This document shows, in pieces, positions 34,056 to 43,399 of a stretch of DNA of 64,000 nucleotides (position 1 is the stretch's first letter; every line of letters starts with the position of its first letter). The translations under genes and the position numbers were made by a program. The DNA is from Thermodesulfobacteriota bacterium. GTDB taxonomy: Bacteria; Thermosulfidibacterota; Thermosulfidibacteria; Thermosulfidibacterales; B14-G1. The notes beneath the pieces are model-generated. The model had not been told where the DNA came from and did no database searches. It saw nothing but the letters and a program-made list of their open reading frames with translations. The DNA lies in NCBI GenBank assembly GCA_024274915.1, contig JAJSAC010000068.1, positions 1 through 64,000 on the forward strand. Direction: 5' to 3'.

Positions 34056-35365
34056 GGAAAGGGGTTCCCATTTTCCTGACGGGGGTGTTGATGATGGCCG
34101 TTTTTCAAGCCAGGGCAGACATAGTGCCCCAGGTATTTACGGCGGAGAGGGGGGAGACGGTATGGCTGGTTACCAGGACCTCTCTTCCCTTTGTGGTGAT
34201 CAAGGTGTTGGTCCGGGCAGGTTCTGTGTACGACACCGATGACAAGGCCGGGGTTGCTTACCTGGTCTCTCAACTTCTCCCTGAGGGGGCAGGGGACATG
34301 ACAGGGCCCCAAATATCCCAGGCCCTGGACTACATGGGTTCTGACTTGGACACTGGGTGTACCAAGGAGTACGCTACCCTTACCTTGGTCACCCTTAAGG
34401 AACATTTGAAGGAGAGCTTTCGTATTCTTTCTCTGGTCCTTTCCCGGCCTGCTTTTAGGGAGGAGGATTTTGAGCGGGTGAGGAAAGAGGTATTAGGGGA
34501 GCTTTTGAAGGAGGAGGAGGACCCTGGCACAGTGGCGTCCAGGGCTTTTGATGAGCATCTCTTTAGAGGTCATCCCTATCACAGACCTGAAAAGGGGTAC
34601 TACAAGACGGTGGAATCCATCACCTTGAAGGATGTTAAAGGGTTTTACAGGCGGTTTTATAGGCCCAATTTTTCCATCTTCTCTGTAGCAGGGGACATCA
34701 CAAGGAAGGAGATGGAAGGGCTTATGGATGTTTATTTGAAGGACTGGCTGCCCTCTGATAGGCCCCTACCATCTATCCCTGATCCCTTGCCCTTGGGTAA
34801 GACCGAGAAGGTGGTGTTAGACAAGGCAGTGACTCAGGCCAATATCGTCATGGGGCATCTGGGAGTGAAGAGAGGCCATCCCGACTTTGTGAAGGTTTAT
34901 GTTATGAACCAGATTTTAGGAGGAGGAGGTCTCACTTCCCGCCTCTTCCTAAAGGTGAGGGAGGAGGGAGGCTACTCTTACAGCGTCTATTCTTACTTTC
35001 AGCCCTCTTACTGGAGGGGGGCTTTCAAGATCGTGCTCCAGACAAAAAACGATCAGGCCCAGGCGGCCATAGACGAAGTGGTGGAGGTATTGAGAGATTA
35101 CAAGGACAATGGGCCCACAGCCCAGGAGTTGGAGGATGCCAAGCGCTATCTAACGGGCAGCTTTCCCCTCAGGCTCGACACCAATCAGGAGATAGCAGAC
35201 TACATGGCTTTCGCTGCGTTACACAACCTGGGGCCCGACTATTTTGTCCGTTTCCCCAAGGAGATAAAGGCCGTCAGTTTGGAGGACGTGAAGGAGGCTG
35301 CCAGGGAGTATCTCCACCCCGATAGGCTTTTAGAGGTGGTGGTTAAAGGACCCTCTTCCCCTTGA
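34052..35365 (+). CDS. exported M16-family protein lacking the zinc motif (partner subunit)
   Basis: The protein has 437 residues and a signal peptide (MRKGVPIFLTGVLMMAVFQARA). It has the M16 fold but no HxxEH: the corresponding segment reads AYLVSQLLPEGAG. The C-terminal half keeps the RLFLKVREEGGYSYSVYSYFQP substrate-binding region with its Arg/Tyr motif. Pairs of active and inactive M16 proteins form a closed heterodimer as in mitochondrial processing peptidase. The 3' end overlaps the convergent amidohydrolase gene by 23 bases. Confidence 0.93.
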   Translation: MRKGVPIFLTGVLMMAVFQARADIVPQVFTAERGETVWLVTRTSLPFVVIKVLVRAGSVYDTDDKAGVAYLVSQLLPEGAGDMTGPQISQALDYMGSDLDTGCTKEYATLTLVTLKEHLKESFRILSLVLSRPAFREEDFERVRKEVLGELLKEEEDPGTVASRAFDEHLFRGHPYHRPEKGYYKTVESITLKDVKGFYRRFYRPNFSIFSVAGDITRKEMEGLMDVYLKDWLPSDRPLPSIPDPLPLGKTEKVVLDKAVTQANIVMGHLGVKRGHPDFVKVYVMNQILGGGGLTSRLFLKVREEGGYSYSVYSYFQPSYWRGAFKIVLQTKNDQAQAAIDEVVEVLRDYKDNGPTAQELEDAKRYLTGSFPLRLDTNQEIADYMAFAALHNLGPDYFVRFPKEIKAVSLEDVKEAAREYLHPDRLLEVVVKGPSSP

Positions 35366-36485
35366 TGTAAACGGCTTCCAGGTAGAGGTCTCCCTGGAAA
35401 AGGACAAAACTGGCCAGCTCCTCGGGAGACATCTCCCGGGGAAGGGCTATCACCATAAAGGAGGCTTCATGGCCGGGCTCCAGGGAGGTGAGGTCTTGAA
35501 GTCCCAATATCTTGGCTCCCTGCCGGGTGGCCATGGTAAGGACCTCTCGGGGCGTCACTCTCCATCCTTTGCTTCGGGCATGGAACCATAGGGTTCTCAT
35601 CTCTTCCCACATGCTGAGGTTGGGGGTGCTTCCTAAACCGTCTGTTCCCAAGGCCGTGGGAATTCCGGCTTCCATTAAGAGGGGTAGGGGGGAGAGGCTG
35701 TGGGACAGATAGAGGTTGCTACGGGGACAGAGGACCACTGAGGCCTTTTTGCGGGCCAGGATTTCCACGTCTTTTTGGTCCACAAAGATGGAGTGGATGG
35801 CTATGGTCTTTGCATCCAGGCATTCCAGCATCTCGAGGTATTCCACAGGGCTCCTGGCCCTAGGGTGGGGGAAAGGGGGACGGCCTGCCAGGGGAAAGAT
35901 CTCTCTTTCGAAGATATTGGGCTCTCCCCTGACGAACAGCACTTCCTCCTGGGATTCGGCCAGGTGGATGGCCTTTAGGGAATCTCTCCTCTCTTTCCAA
36001 ATAGTTTTTAGAAGTTGGGGGGTGAGGGAGTAGGGGGAATGGGGAGAGACTGGGAAGCCGGGGGGTGGTAGGGGAACGCCCACATCACCCAGCACCTCGC
36101 GAAATATCAATCTGGTACCACCTAGGGGTGGGGGCGCTTCGTCTTTCCAGGGCCAGGTCACAATGCTTCCCCAGGCTACAGTGCCTTTTCGGGCCATAAA
36201 TTCTTCTTGTGGTGGAGAGGGGTGGGCTTTTTCTCCCTTTCTGAATTTCACAACCTCTTTTATCCAGGAGAGGAGGTCCGGAGCGGTGATGAGATGGGTG
36301 AAGTCAGGGTGGACGTGAGCGTTTATGAATCCAGGCACCACAGCCTTCAGAGGTGGACGGGGGCAGGGAGATAGGGATTGGACTCTTTTCCCTTCCCATG
36401 TGAGGGATACTCCCTCTCTGGGGGGGAGGTCCCACCGGTTGACTAACCATTTACACCCTATTTCTTCTCTCCTGGAATGGGCCAT
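35343..36485 (-). CDS. amidohydrolase (MtaD/SsnA-like metal-dependent deaminase family)
   Basis: The protein has 380 residues. The metal-binding HxH is in INAHVHPDF, further ligands are in IHLAESQEEV and AIHSIFVD, and the catalytic Asp is in ALGTDGLGSTPNLSMWEEM. The short beta-sandwich ends fit this family. Candidate activities are deamination of adenosine-type nucleosides or aminofutalosine (menaquinone pathway), but nothing in the neighbourhood decides. Convergent with the M16 pair, divergent from clpC. Confidence 0.85.
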   Translation of the reverse strand: MAHSRREEIGCKWLVNRWDLPPREGVSLTWEGKRVQSLSPCPRPPLKAVVPGFINAHVHPDFTHLITAPDLLSWIKEVVKFRKGEKAHPSPPQEEFMARKGTVAWGSIVTWPWKDEAPPPLGGTRLIFREVLGDVGVPLPPPGFPVSPHSPYSLTPQLLKTIWKERRDSLKAIHLAESQEEVLFVRGEPNIFEREIFPLAGRPPFPHPRARSPVEYLEMLECLDAKTIAIHSIFVDQKDVEILARKKASVVLCPRSNLYLSHSLSPLPLLMEAGIPTALGTDGLGSTPNLSMWEEMRTLWFHARSKGWRVTPREVLTMATRQGAKILGLQDLTSLEPGHEASFMVIALPREMSPEELASFVLFQGDLYLEAVYIKGKRVL

Positions 36486-36503
36486 GGACCGTCCTTAGGG
36501 TAT

Positions 36504-36532
36504 TTGACAAGGCCTGGGGCCGGTTGTAAGTT
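36504..36532 (+). promoter_or_regulatory. promoter candidate for clpC
   Basis: TTGACA (36504-36509) with TAAGTT (36527-36532) at 17-base spacing lies 30 bases before the clpC ATG. The -35 box is perfect, the -10 box weak. No CIRCE or CtsR-like repeat is seen. Confidence 0.45.
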
Positions 36533-36561
36533 ACACCCAAAAGGACCACGAGGTAAAGGCC

Positions 36562-38994
36562 ATGTTTGATCGATATACTGAGAGGGCAAGGAGAGCCCTC
36601 CTCTTAGCCAGGGGAGAGGCCGAAAGGCATCAACATGATCATCTCACCACGGCCCACATTCTCCTGGGGCTTATCAAGGAGGGCTCCGGTTTGGGCCTCC
36701 TCCTCTTGGAACGGGTAGGGGTCAATGTGGACCATTTAAAACAGGAGTTGGAGAGGCGTATCCCCTATGGTAGGAGAGGGTTTGTTATGGGAGCCATTCC
36801 CTTTGCCCCTGATGCCAAAAAGGTTCTGGAGTACGCTATGGAGGAGGCCAAGTATCTGCATCAAGACTATGTGGGTACGGAACACCTCATTTTGGGCATC
36901 CTCCGGGAAAAGACGGGCCTGGGTGGCAAGCTCCTGCGGAGACTGGGAGTAGAGGTGAATGAGGCTAGGGAGGTCCTGAGGGATATGGTGGGCGAGGAAG
37001 GTCTGGGTAGGAAGAAGAGGCCCAAGAAGACCCCCGCCTTGGATGAGTTTGGTATAGACCTCACCCAGATGGCCAGAGAGGGTAAGTTGGATCCTGTCAT
37101 AGGCCGGGCTAGGGAGATCGAGAGGGTGATTCAGATACTGGCCAGGAAAACCAAGAACAATCCTGTGCTCATCGGGGAACCAGGGGTGGGCAAGACGGCC
37201 ATTGTGGAAGGGCTGGCCCAGCGCATCGTCAGTAAAGAAGTGCCAGAGCCCCTCATGAATAAGAGACTGATCTCCCTGGATCTCGGAGCTATAGTGGCGG
37301 GCACCAAGTACAGAGGGCAGTTTGAGTCCAGGATGAAGGCTATCATCAAAGAGGCCTCTGAAGATGAAGATGTCATCTTATTCATAGACGAACTTCACAC
37401 TTTGGTGGGAGCAGGGGCCGCTGAGGGTTCTATAGATGCAGCCAACATGCTGAAGCCCACCCTGGCCAGGGGTGAGATCCGCTGTATAGGTGCCACCACC
37501 CTCTCGGAGTACAGGAAGTACATAGAGAAAGACGGGGCCTTGGAACGCCGTTTCCAAATCGTAGTGGTGGAACCCCCTACGGTGGATGAGACTTTGGATA
37601 TTCTTAGGGGTCTTCGGTCCCGCTACGAGGAGTTCCACACCGTCACCATCACCGACGAAGCCCTGGTGGCTGCCGCCAAGTTGGCGGAGCGTTACATGAC
37701 GGACAAGTTTCTCCCAGATAAGGCCATAGACCTTTTGGATGAGGCCTGCTCCATGGTCCACATCAAGTACTCCCATATTCCGCCTCACATAAGGGAGGTG
37801 GAGTTGGAGCTGGACAGGCTGGAACAGAAGAAGCGTAAAGCCATTAACGACCAAGACTTTGAGAAGGCTGCTGGCGTGAGGGACGAAGAACTCCGGGTTC
37901 TCCACCGTTTGCGCCAGCTGAGACGGGAGTGGCTGAGGGAAAGGGAGAAGGAGAAACCCCAGGTCACCGAAACTGACGTGGCCCTGGTCATCTCCAAGGC
38001 CACAGGGGTCCCTCTCCATAGGCTGAGTACCGAAGAGGAGAAGAGGCTTCTGAAGTTGGAAGAAGAACTGAGGTCCATGGTGATCGGTCAGGACGAGGCT
38101 GTGGGTCGGGTGGCCAAGGCCATCAGGAAGGCCCGGGTGGGTCTTAGGGGCCATACAAGGCCCGTGGGGGTCTTCTTCTTCTTGGGACCCACGGGTGTGG
38201 GCAAAACCCGCTTGGCTGAAGCCCTTGCCGAGGTCCTCTTTGGTAGCAAGGAGGCCCTGCTGCGTTTTGATATGTCGGAGTATATGGAGAAGTTCAACGT
38301 TTCCCGTCTCATTGGTGCCCCCCCGGGGTATGTGGGGTACGACGAAGGGGGGCAACTTACCGAGGCGGTGAGGCGCAGGCCCTACTCGGTCATTCTCTTT
38401 GACGAGATGGAGAAGGCCCATCCCGAGGTCTTCAACCTTTTGCTCCAGATATTCGATTCGGGAAGACTCACTGACGCTTTTGGCAGGACGGTGGACTTCA
38501 GGAACACTCTGATCATCATGACATCCAATGTGGGGGCTAAGCTCTTCTTCAAGGGGGTATCTTTGGGCTTTGGTGAGGGAGAGGACTTCATGGGGGTGAG
38601 GGAACAGGTGTTGACCCAATTCAGGAAGCGTTTTCCCCCAGAGTTTATCAATAGGCTGGATGATATCATAGTGTTCAATGCCTTGGGAGAGAAGGAGGTG
38701 TTGGAGATTCTGGATCTGGTGCTCAGAGAGCTCCAGGAGAGGTTGGATGAGAGGGGAATGAAGCTTAGACTCACTCCTAGGGCCAGGAAGTTTTTGGTGG
38801 CGGAAGGTTTTGACCTTCAGATGGGGGCCCGGCCCCTTAGAAGGGCCTTGGAGCGGTTGGTTTCTGAGCCTTTGTCGGAAGAGATACTTAAGGGCTCTTA
38901 CTCTGGAGGGGACACGGTGGTGGTTGATGTGGTGAAGGGAGCGGTGCGTTTCAGAAAAGGCGGAAAAAAAGAGGCGGGCACATCCGTCTCATGA
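36562..38994 (+). CDS. clpC: ClpC-type AAA+ unfoldase of the Clp protease
   Basis: The protein has 810 residues. Two N-terminal Clp repeats (about 1-145), first AAA module with [16 protein letters not shown], a linker containing an UVR-type segment ([19 protein letters not shown]), and second AAA module with [14 protein letters not shown], are in the usual ClpC order. The linker and UVR motif distinguish it from ClpA and ClpB. It feeds proteins to ClpP. The final codons overlap nothing, and bamA follows after 21 bases. Confidence 0.95.
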   Translation: MFDRYTERARRALLLARGEAERHQHDHLTTAHILLGLIKEGSGLGLLLLERVGVNVDHLKQELERRIPYGRRGFVMGAIPFAPDAKKVLEYAMEEAKYLHQDYVGTEHLILGILREKTGLGGKLLRRLGVEVNEAREVLRDMVGEEGLGRKKRPKKTPALDEFGIDLTQMAREGKLDPVIGRAREIERVIQILARKTKNNPVLIGEPGVGKTAIVEGLAQRIVSKEVPEPLMNKRLISLDLGAIVAGTKYRGQFESRMKAIIKEASEDEDVILFIDELHTLVGAGAAEGSIDAANMLKPTLARGEIRCIGATTLSEYRKYIEKDGALERRFQIVVVEPPTVDETLDILRGLRSRYEEFHTVTITDEALVAAAKLAERYMTDKFLPDKAIDLLDEACSMVHIKYSHIPPHIREVELELDRLEQKKRKAINDQDFEKAAGVRDEELRVLHRLRQLRREWLREREKEKPQVTETDVALVISKATGVPLHRLSTEEEKRLLKLEEELRSMVIGQDEAVGRVAKAIRKARVGLRGHTRPVGVFFFLGPTGVGKTRLAEALAEVLFGSKEALLRFDMSEYMEKFNVSRLIGAPPGYVGYDEGGQLTEAVRRRPYSVILFDEMEKAHPEVFNLLLQIFDSGRLTDAFGRTVDFRNTLIIMTSNVGAKLFFKGVSLGFGEGEDFMGVREQVLTQFRKRFPPEFINRLDDIIVFNALGEKEVLEILDLVLRELQERLDERGMKLRLTPRARKFLVAEGFDLQMGARPLRRALERLVSEPLSEEILKGSYSGGDTVVVDVVKGAVRFRKGGKKEAGTSVS

Positions 38995-39015
38995 TAAAAG
39001 TTAGAGGAGGGGAGA

Positions 39016-41337
39016 GTGGGAAGGGAAGCGGTGAAAGGATGTACAGTGGTTTTTTTTCTTCTCTTTTTTTCTGTGTATCTTCTTTTCGGAGGCCTTTTGG
39101 ATGCCCAGGCTCGATCTCCTCAGCTTTTGGTCAAGGCTATAGAGGTTCAGGGCAACAAAAGAGTGGACAAAGAGACTATCCTGTTCAAACTCAAGAGCAA
39201 AGAAGGTGAACCCTTCTCTGTAAGTAAAGTGAGGGCTGATGTCCAAGCGCTCTATGAGACGGGCTACTTTGAAGACGTGGAAGTAGATGCCCAACCTTTT
39301 GAGGGTGGCGTGAAGCTTATTTATCAAGTGAAGGAGCGCCCTTTAGTTGCTCGGGTTTTTATAAAAGGAAACAAAAGAATAAAGACTAAAGACATCAGCA
39401 AAGAACTGAAAAAATTCCCCCTCTCTATATACAACGAAAATATCATTAAGGAGAATGTGGGAAAGATAGTTCAGATGTATCAGGCAAAGGGGTACTATGA
39501 CGTCAAGGTAGATGTGGAGAAGAAGGAGAAACAGGGGCGGATAGTTCTGACCTACAAGATTCATGAGGGCAAAAAGGCCCATGTGGCCAAGATAGAGTTT
39601 ATTGGAAACAAACACTTCAGTGATCGAGTGCTAAGGGGCCAGATGCTCACTAAAGAGAAGAATATCTGGAACATGGTGACCACGTTCATTGGCCACTTCT
39701 TGGGTAAGCCCAGTACTTACTATTATATCCCCGACCTTTTGAAGGTGGATCTTATGAAGGTTAGGGAGTTTTACAGGGACCATGGTTTTTTACGGGTGGC
39801 CGTGGGAGATCCCCAGGTGAAGGTGAAGGACTCTGGCAAGATTTATATCAGGGTGCCCATTGAGGAAGGTCCCCGTTATAAAGTGGCCGATGTAAATCTG
39901 CAGTTGGGCCCAGATGATCCCTTTAAGCCCGATGAGATCAAGAAAGTGCTCTTGCTCAAGGCCGGTGAGTGGTATGGGGCGGCTGCCATGAGGCGGGATG
40001 TGAACAACCTCACCGAGCTTTATGGTTCCAAGGGATTTGTCAATGCTGACGTGAGACCCTTGGTGGAATTGGACGACAGAGGCCATACGGTCAGGGTGAC
40101 TTATAGGATAGCGAAGGGTGCAAAGTACTATGTGGGCAGGATTGAAGTTCAGGGCAATATTAAGACCAGGGACAAAGTGATCAGGAGGGAGTTGGGCTTG
40201 GCCGAAGGGGACGTGATGAACACCTTGGCCCTCAAGGCGGCAAAGGAGAAGTTGAGCCGTCTGGGTTACTTTTCCCAGGTGGACATAGAGACCAAGCCTG
40301 GAGGAGACCATCTTGAGAATATTGTGGTAAACGTAGAAGAGCAACCTACGGGATCTCTCATGTTCGGTGGTGGGTACAGTACCCAGGAGGCCTTTGGGGC
40401 CATGGTCCAACTCCAGGAAAAGAACCTCTTCGGTAGGGGACAGTCCATCAGTCTTAGTGGTAATTTTAGCGGCAAGAGGGTGGAGTACGATCTCTCTTTC
40501 TTCGATCCTTACATCTTTGATCGTCCCCTTTCTTTGAGTGTGAGGACCCATCATCTAACCTATGAGTTCGACACATTTGAGGAGGGGAGTTTGGGGTTCA
40601 ACCTCACTTTGGGCAAACGGGTATGGAATTGGTATACCACTGCTTCCATAGGTTATGATCTCCAAAGCGTCGAGATCTCCGGTGTGGACGATAGTGCCCC
40701 AGAGTTCATCCACAATCAGAAGGGTAGGTCCGTGTCCAGTGCCGTTGTCTTGGGTCTGAGCCAGGACACTAGGAACAGCACCGTCTTGCCCACTAGGGGG
40801 TTTCAGAGGAGACTTTCCCTCAAGGTGGCCGGTCTGGGCGGTGATGAATATTACTACAAGGTGATGGCCGACGCTGGGTGGTTTTTCTCTATAAATAAAC
40901 TCGTCAAGAACTCGGTCTTCCATTTCAGAGTGAGGGCGGGGTTCATAAATCCCCTTCCCATAGGCAATGGCAGTGACCGGCCTGTTTACGAAAGGTTCTT
41001 TGTGGGAGGCGATGACACCGTTCGTGGTTTCACCGAGGATGAAGCTAGCCCGGAGAGGGATGGCCAAGCCATAGGAGGAACCAAGGAACTCATCGCCAAT
41101 TTTGAGTATCTCTTCCCTCTGGTGGGCGGCTTGAGGGGTTTGATCTTTTATGATACGGGAGCAGCCTTTGATAACGGAGAACAGATAAGCCTCACTGGGT
41201 TGAGGCATGCCGTGGGTGTTGGAATTCGCTTTATTACACCCTTTGGGCCGCTCAAGCTGGATCTGGGTTACAAGTTAGATAGGAAGAAGGGAGAGGATCC
41301 CACTAAGATCCATTTCTCTGTGGGAACAGTCTTTTAA
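39016..41337 (+). CDS. bamA: outer-membrane protein assembly factor BamA
   Basis: The protein has 773 residues from GTG 39016 (SD GAGGAGGGG); GTG 39031 would give a tidier signal peptide ending DAQA. Five POTRA-type repeats (about 30-350, with motifs such as IEVQGNKRVDKETI, VFIKGNKRIKTKDI and IEVQGNIKTRDKVI) precede a 16-strand barrel (about 430-773). The barrel has the VRGF motif (DTVRGFTED) and a C-terminal aromatic residue. It inserts outer-membrane proteins and shows that the host is diderm. First of bamA-skp-lpxD-fabZ. Confidence 0.96.
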   Translation: MGREAVKGCTVVFFLLFFSVYLLFGGLLDAQARSPQLLVKAIEVQGNKRVDKETILFKLKSKEGEPFSVSKVRADVQALYETGYFEDVEVDAQPFEGGVKLIYQVKERPLVARVFIKGNKRIKTKDISKELKKFPLSIYNENIIKENVGKIVQMYQAKGYYDVKVDVEKKEKQGRIVLTYKIHEGKKAHVAKIEFIGNKHFSDRVLRGQMLTKEKNIWNMVTTFIGHFLGKPSTYYYIPDLLKVDLMKVREFYRDHGFLRVAVGDPQVKVKDSGKIYIRVPIEEGPRYKVADVNLQLGPDDPFKPDEIKKVLLLKAGEWYGAAAMRRDVNNLTELYGSKGFVNADVRPLVELDDRGHTVRVTYRIAKGAKYYVGRIEVQGNIKTRDKVIRRELGLAEGDVMNTLALKAAKEKLSRLGYFSQVDIETKPGGDHLENIVVNVEEQPTGSLMFGGGYSTQEAFGAMVQLQEKNLFGRGQSISLSGNFSGKRVEYDLSFFDPYIFDRPLSLSVRTHHLTYEFDTFEEGSLGFNLTLGKRVWNWYTTASIGYDLQSVEISGVDDSAPEFIHNQKGRSVSSAVVLGLSQDTRNSTVLPTRGFQRRLSLKVAGLGGDEYYYKVMADAGWFFSINKLVKNSVFHFRVRAGFINPLPIGNGSDRPVYERFFVGGDDTVRGFTEDEASPERDGQAIGGTKELIANFEYLFPLVGGLRGLIFYDTGAAFDNGEQISLTGLRHAVGVGIRFITPFGPLKLDLGYKLDRKKGEDPTKIHFSVGTVF

Positions 41338-41353
41338 AAAGGAGGAGGAAGTA

Positions 41354-41911
41354 ATGGGGGAAAGGAAGAGCGTGTGGTTGGGGGTGTTTCTCATTCTGAC
41401 CTTTCTGTTGGTGCCCTTTTCAGCCAGAGCCGAGATGAAGATAGGGGTGGTCGATCTCCAGAGGGCCCTCAACCAGTCGGAGCGGGGGAAGAAGGCTAAA
41501 GAGGAACTCAGGGCTGAGTTTGAGAAGAAGAGCAGGGAAATAGAGACCAAAAAGGCCGAGATAGAGGCTTTGAGAAGGGAGTTACAGAAGAAGGCTGGTC
41601 TCCTCTCAGCCAAGGCCAAAAAGGCCAAAGAGGAGGAATACAGGACCAAACTCAGGGAGTTGAAATACGTTATAAGCGACGCCAAAGCTGAGCTGGCCAC
41701 CAAGGAGAACGAAATGAGTGCTCAGATCCTTAAGGACTTGGTGAAGATGGTGAGGGAGAAGGGCAAGAGAGAAGGATTTTCCCTGATCCTAGAGGTGAAC
41801 GGGGGAGTCATTTACGCCGATCCTTCTCTGAATATCACCAACTCCGTCATCAAGGCCTTTGATGCTTCCTATGGCCTGAAGTCCTCTGGAGGGGCTGGAA
41901 AGAGGAAATGA
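41354..41911 (+). CDS. skp: periplasmic chaperone Skp/OmpH family
   Basis: The protein has 185 residues: a signal peptide ending near ARAEM, then the OmpH start [19 protein letters not shown], a long charged coiled coil (about 55-130), and the return strand [21 protein letters not shown]. It carries outer-membrane proteins to the BamA complex encoded upstream. SD AAGGAGGAGG precedes the ATG. The stop overlaps the lpxD start by 4 bases. Confidence 0.93.
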   Translation: MGERKSVWLGVFLILTFLLVPFSARAEMKIGVVDLQRALNQSERGKKAKEELRAEFEKKSREIETKKAEIEALRRELQKKAGLLSAKAKKAKEEEYRTKLRELKYVISDAKAELATKENEMSAQILKDLVKMVREKGKREGFSLILEVNGGVIYADPSLNITNSVIKAFDASYGLKSSGGAGKRK

Positions 41912-42972
41912 CGGAGTTGACCGCGGCCCAGCTCAGGGAGGCCCTGGGTAAAGGGGAGATTCTAGGGGACCCTTTACGGAAGATAAGGGGGGTAGCCCCT
42001 CCTCAAGAAGCAGGTGAGGGGTATTTGACCTTTATTTTTGCCAAAAAGTGGCTAAAGGCCCTACCCTCGGTGAAAGCTTCTGTGGTGGTGTTGCCGTCCT
42101 TGGAAGGACTGCATCCCCCTTCCTACGCCACTTATATCCTGGTGGACGACGTGGGCGAGGCCATGATCAAGATCCTTTCCTTCTTTTTTGAGCCGCCATT
42201 TTCTAGGGAGGTGGGGGTTTCTCCTCTAGCTTTCGTCTCCCCCAAAGCTTCCTTGGGGGATGGGGTGGTGATTTACCCCTTTGCCTTCGTGGATGATGGT
42301 ACAGTGGTGGAGGAAGGAGCGGTCATCATGTCCCATGTGTATTTAGGGAAGGGGGCTAGGATAGGGGCCCGGTCAGTCCTTTTCCCCTCCGTGGTGGTAT
42401 ATCCCGGAGTGGAGGTGGGAGAGGAGACCGTTGTCCATGCTGGAGCCGTCCTGGGTGCCGATGGCTTTGGTTATGGGGACCACCAGGGCCGCAGGCTCAA
42501 GATACCCCAGGTGGGGGGTGTAAAGATAGGAAGGGACGTGGAGATAGGGGCCAACACCTGTGTGGATAGGGCTACCATGGGTTTCACCATCGTGGGCGAC
42601 GGCACCAAGATAGACAACCTCGTCCAGGTGGGACACAATGTGAAAATAGGTAAGGACTGCGCCTTTGCGGGTCAGGTGGGCATCTCCGGCAGTGTGGAGG
42701 TAGGTGACGGTGTACTCATGGGGGGTCAGGCAGGGGTGGCCGACCACGCTAAAGTGGGGGACAGGGCTATCCTCACTGCCAAAGCGGGTGTCATGGGGAA
42801 TGTGCCTCCTGGGGCAGTGATGACGGGAGCCCCTGCTATGCCCCACACCGCCTGGATGAAAGCCCAAGTGTTATTCATGAAACTGCCCCAACTGGTGGAG
42901 AGGATCAAATCTCTGGAGGAATCGTTGGAGGAGTTGAAGGGAGGAAGGAATGGACATCCAAAGGATTCTTGA
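41908..42972 (+). CDS. lpxD: UDP-3-O-acylglucosamine N-acyltransferase LpxD
   Basis: The protein has 354 residues: an N-terminal uridine-binding domain (to about 105), a left-handed beta-helix of hexapeptide repeats (110-320), and a C-terminal helix. The catalytic His lies in QVGHNVKIG, and [19 protein letters not shown] is characteristic of LpxD rather than LpxA. It adds the second acyl chain in lipid A synthesis. The end overlaps fabZ by 23 bases. Confidence 0.95.
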   Translation: MTELTAAQLREALGKGEILGDPLRKIRGVAPPQEAGEGYLTFIFAKKWLKALPSVKASVVVLPSLEGLHPPSYATYILVDDVGEAMIKILSFFFEPPFSREVGVSPLAFVSPKASLGDGVVIYPFAFVDDGTVVEEGAVIMSHVYLGKGARIGARSVLFPSVVVYPGVEVGEETVVHAGAVLGADGFGYGDHQGRRLKIPQVGGVKIGRDVEIGANTCVDRATMGFTIVGDGTKIDNLVQVGHNVKIGKDCAFAGQVGISGSVEVGDGVLMGGQAGVADHAKVGDRAILTAKAGVMGNVPPGAVMTGAPAMPHTAWMKAQVLFMKLPQLVERIKSLEESLEELKGGRNGHPKDS

Positions 42973-43399
42973 GCTTCTTCCCCATAGATACCCCTTCCTC
43001 ATGGTGGACAGGGTTCTGGAGATGGAGGAAGGAAAGCGGATAAAGGCTCTAAAGAATGTGACCTTCAATGAGCCCCATTTTCAAGGCCATTTTCCGGGAG
43101 AGCCCATCATGCCGGGGGTTCTTATGTTGGAAGCTTTGGCCCAGATGGGAGGCATTCTTATAAGGCATTCTACGGGAATCACAGGAGAGGTGGAGATCTT
43201 CTTTGCATCTATCGACAACGCCCGCTTCAGGAGACCGGTGAGGCCCGGCGACAGCCTCCTTTTAGAGGGGGAGATAATGAGTAGGAAAGGACCATTTTGG
43301 AAATTGAGGTGTAGGGCGTTGGTGGAAGGGGAAGTGGTGGTGGAGGCTGATCTTATGGGAGTCATTAGACAGAAGAGGGTGGGGAGTGATGAAAAGTAA
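42950..43399 (+). CDS. fabZ: 3-hydroxyacyl-ACP dehydratase FabZ
   Basis: The protein has 149 residues. The catalytic His is in [20 protein letters not shown], and the N-terminal [14 protein letters not shown] is typical. It dehydrates 3-hydroxyacyl-ACP in fatty-acid elongation. SD GGGAGGAAGG precedes the ATG inside lpxD. In many genomes lpxA and lpxB follow; here a VCBS-repeat protein does. Confidence 0.95.
   Translation: MDIQRILELLPHRYPFLMVDRVLEMEEGKRIKALKNVTFNEPHFQGHFPGEPIMPGVLMLEALAQMGGILIRHSTGITGEVEIFFASIDNARFRRPVRPGDSLLLEGEIMSRKGPFWKLRCRALVEGEVVVEADLMGVIRQKRVGSDEK

Noticed and set aside
37378-38619. 413-residue ORF opposite clpC
   Set aside because: It is a shadow of the highly conserved ClpC sequence on the other strand, with no plausible domain or ribosome site.
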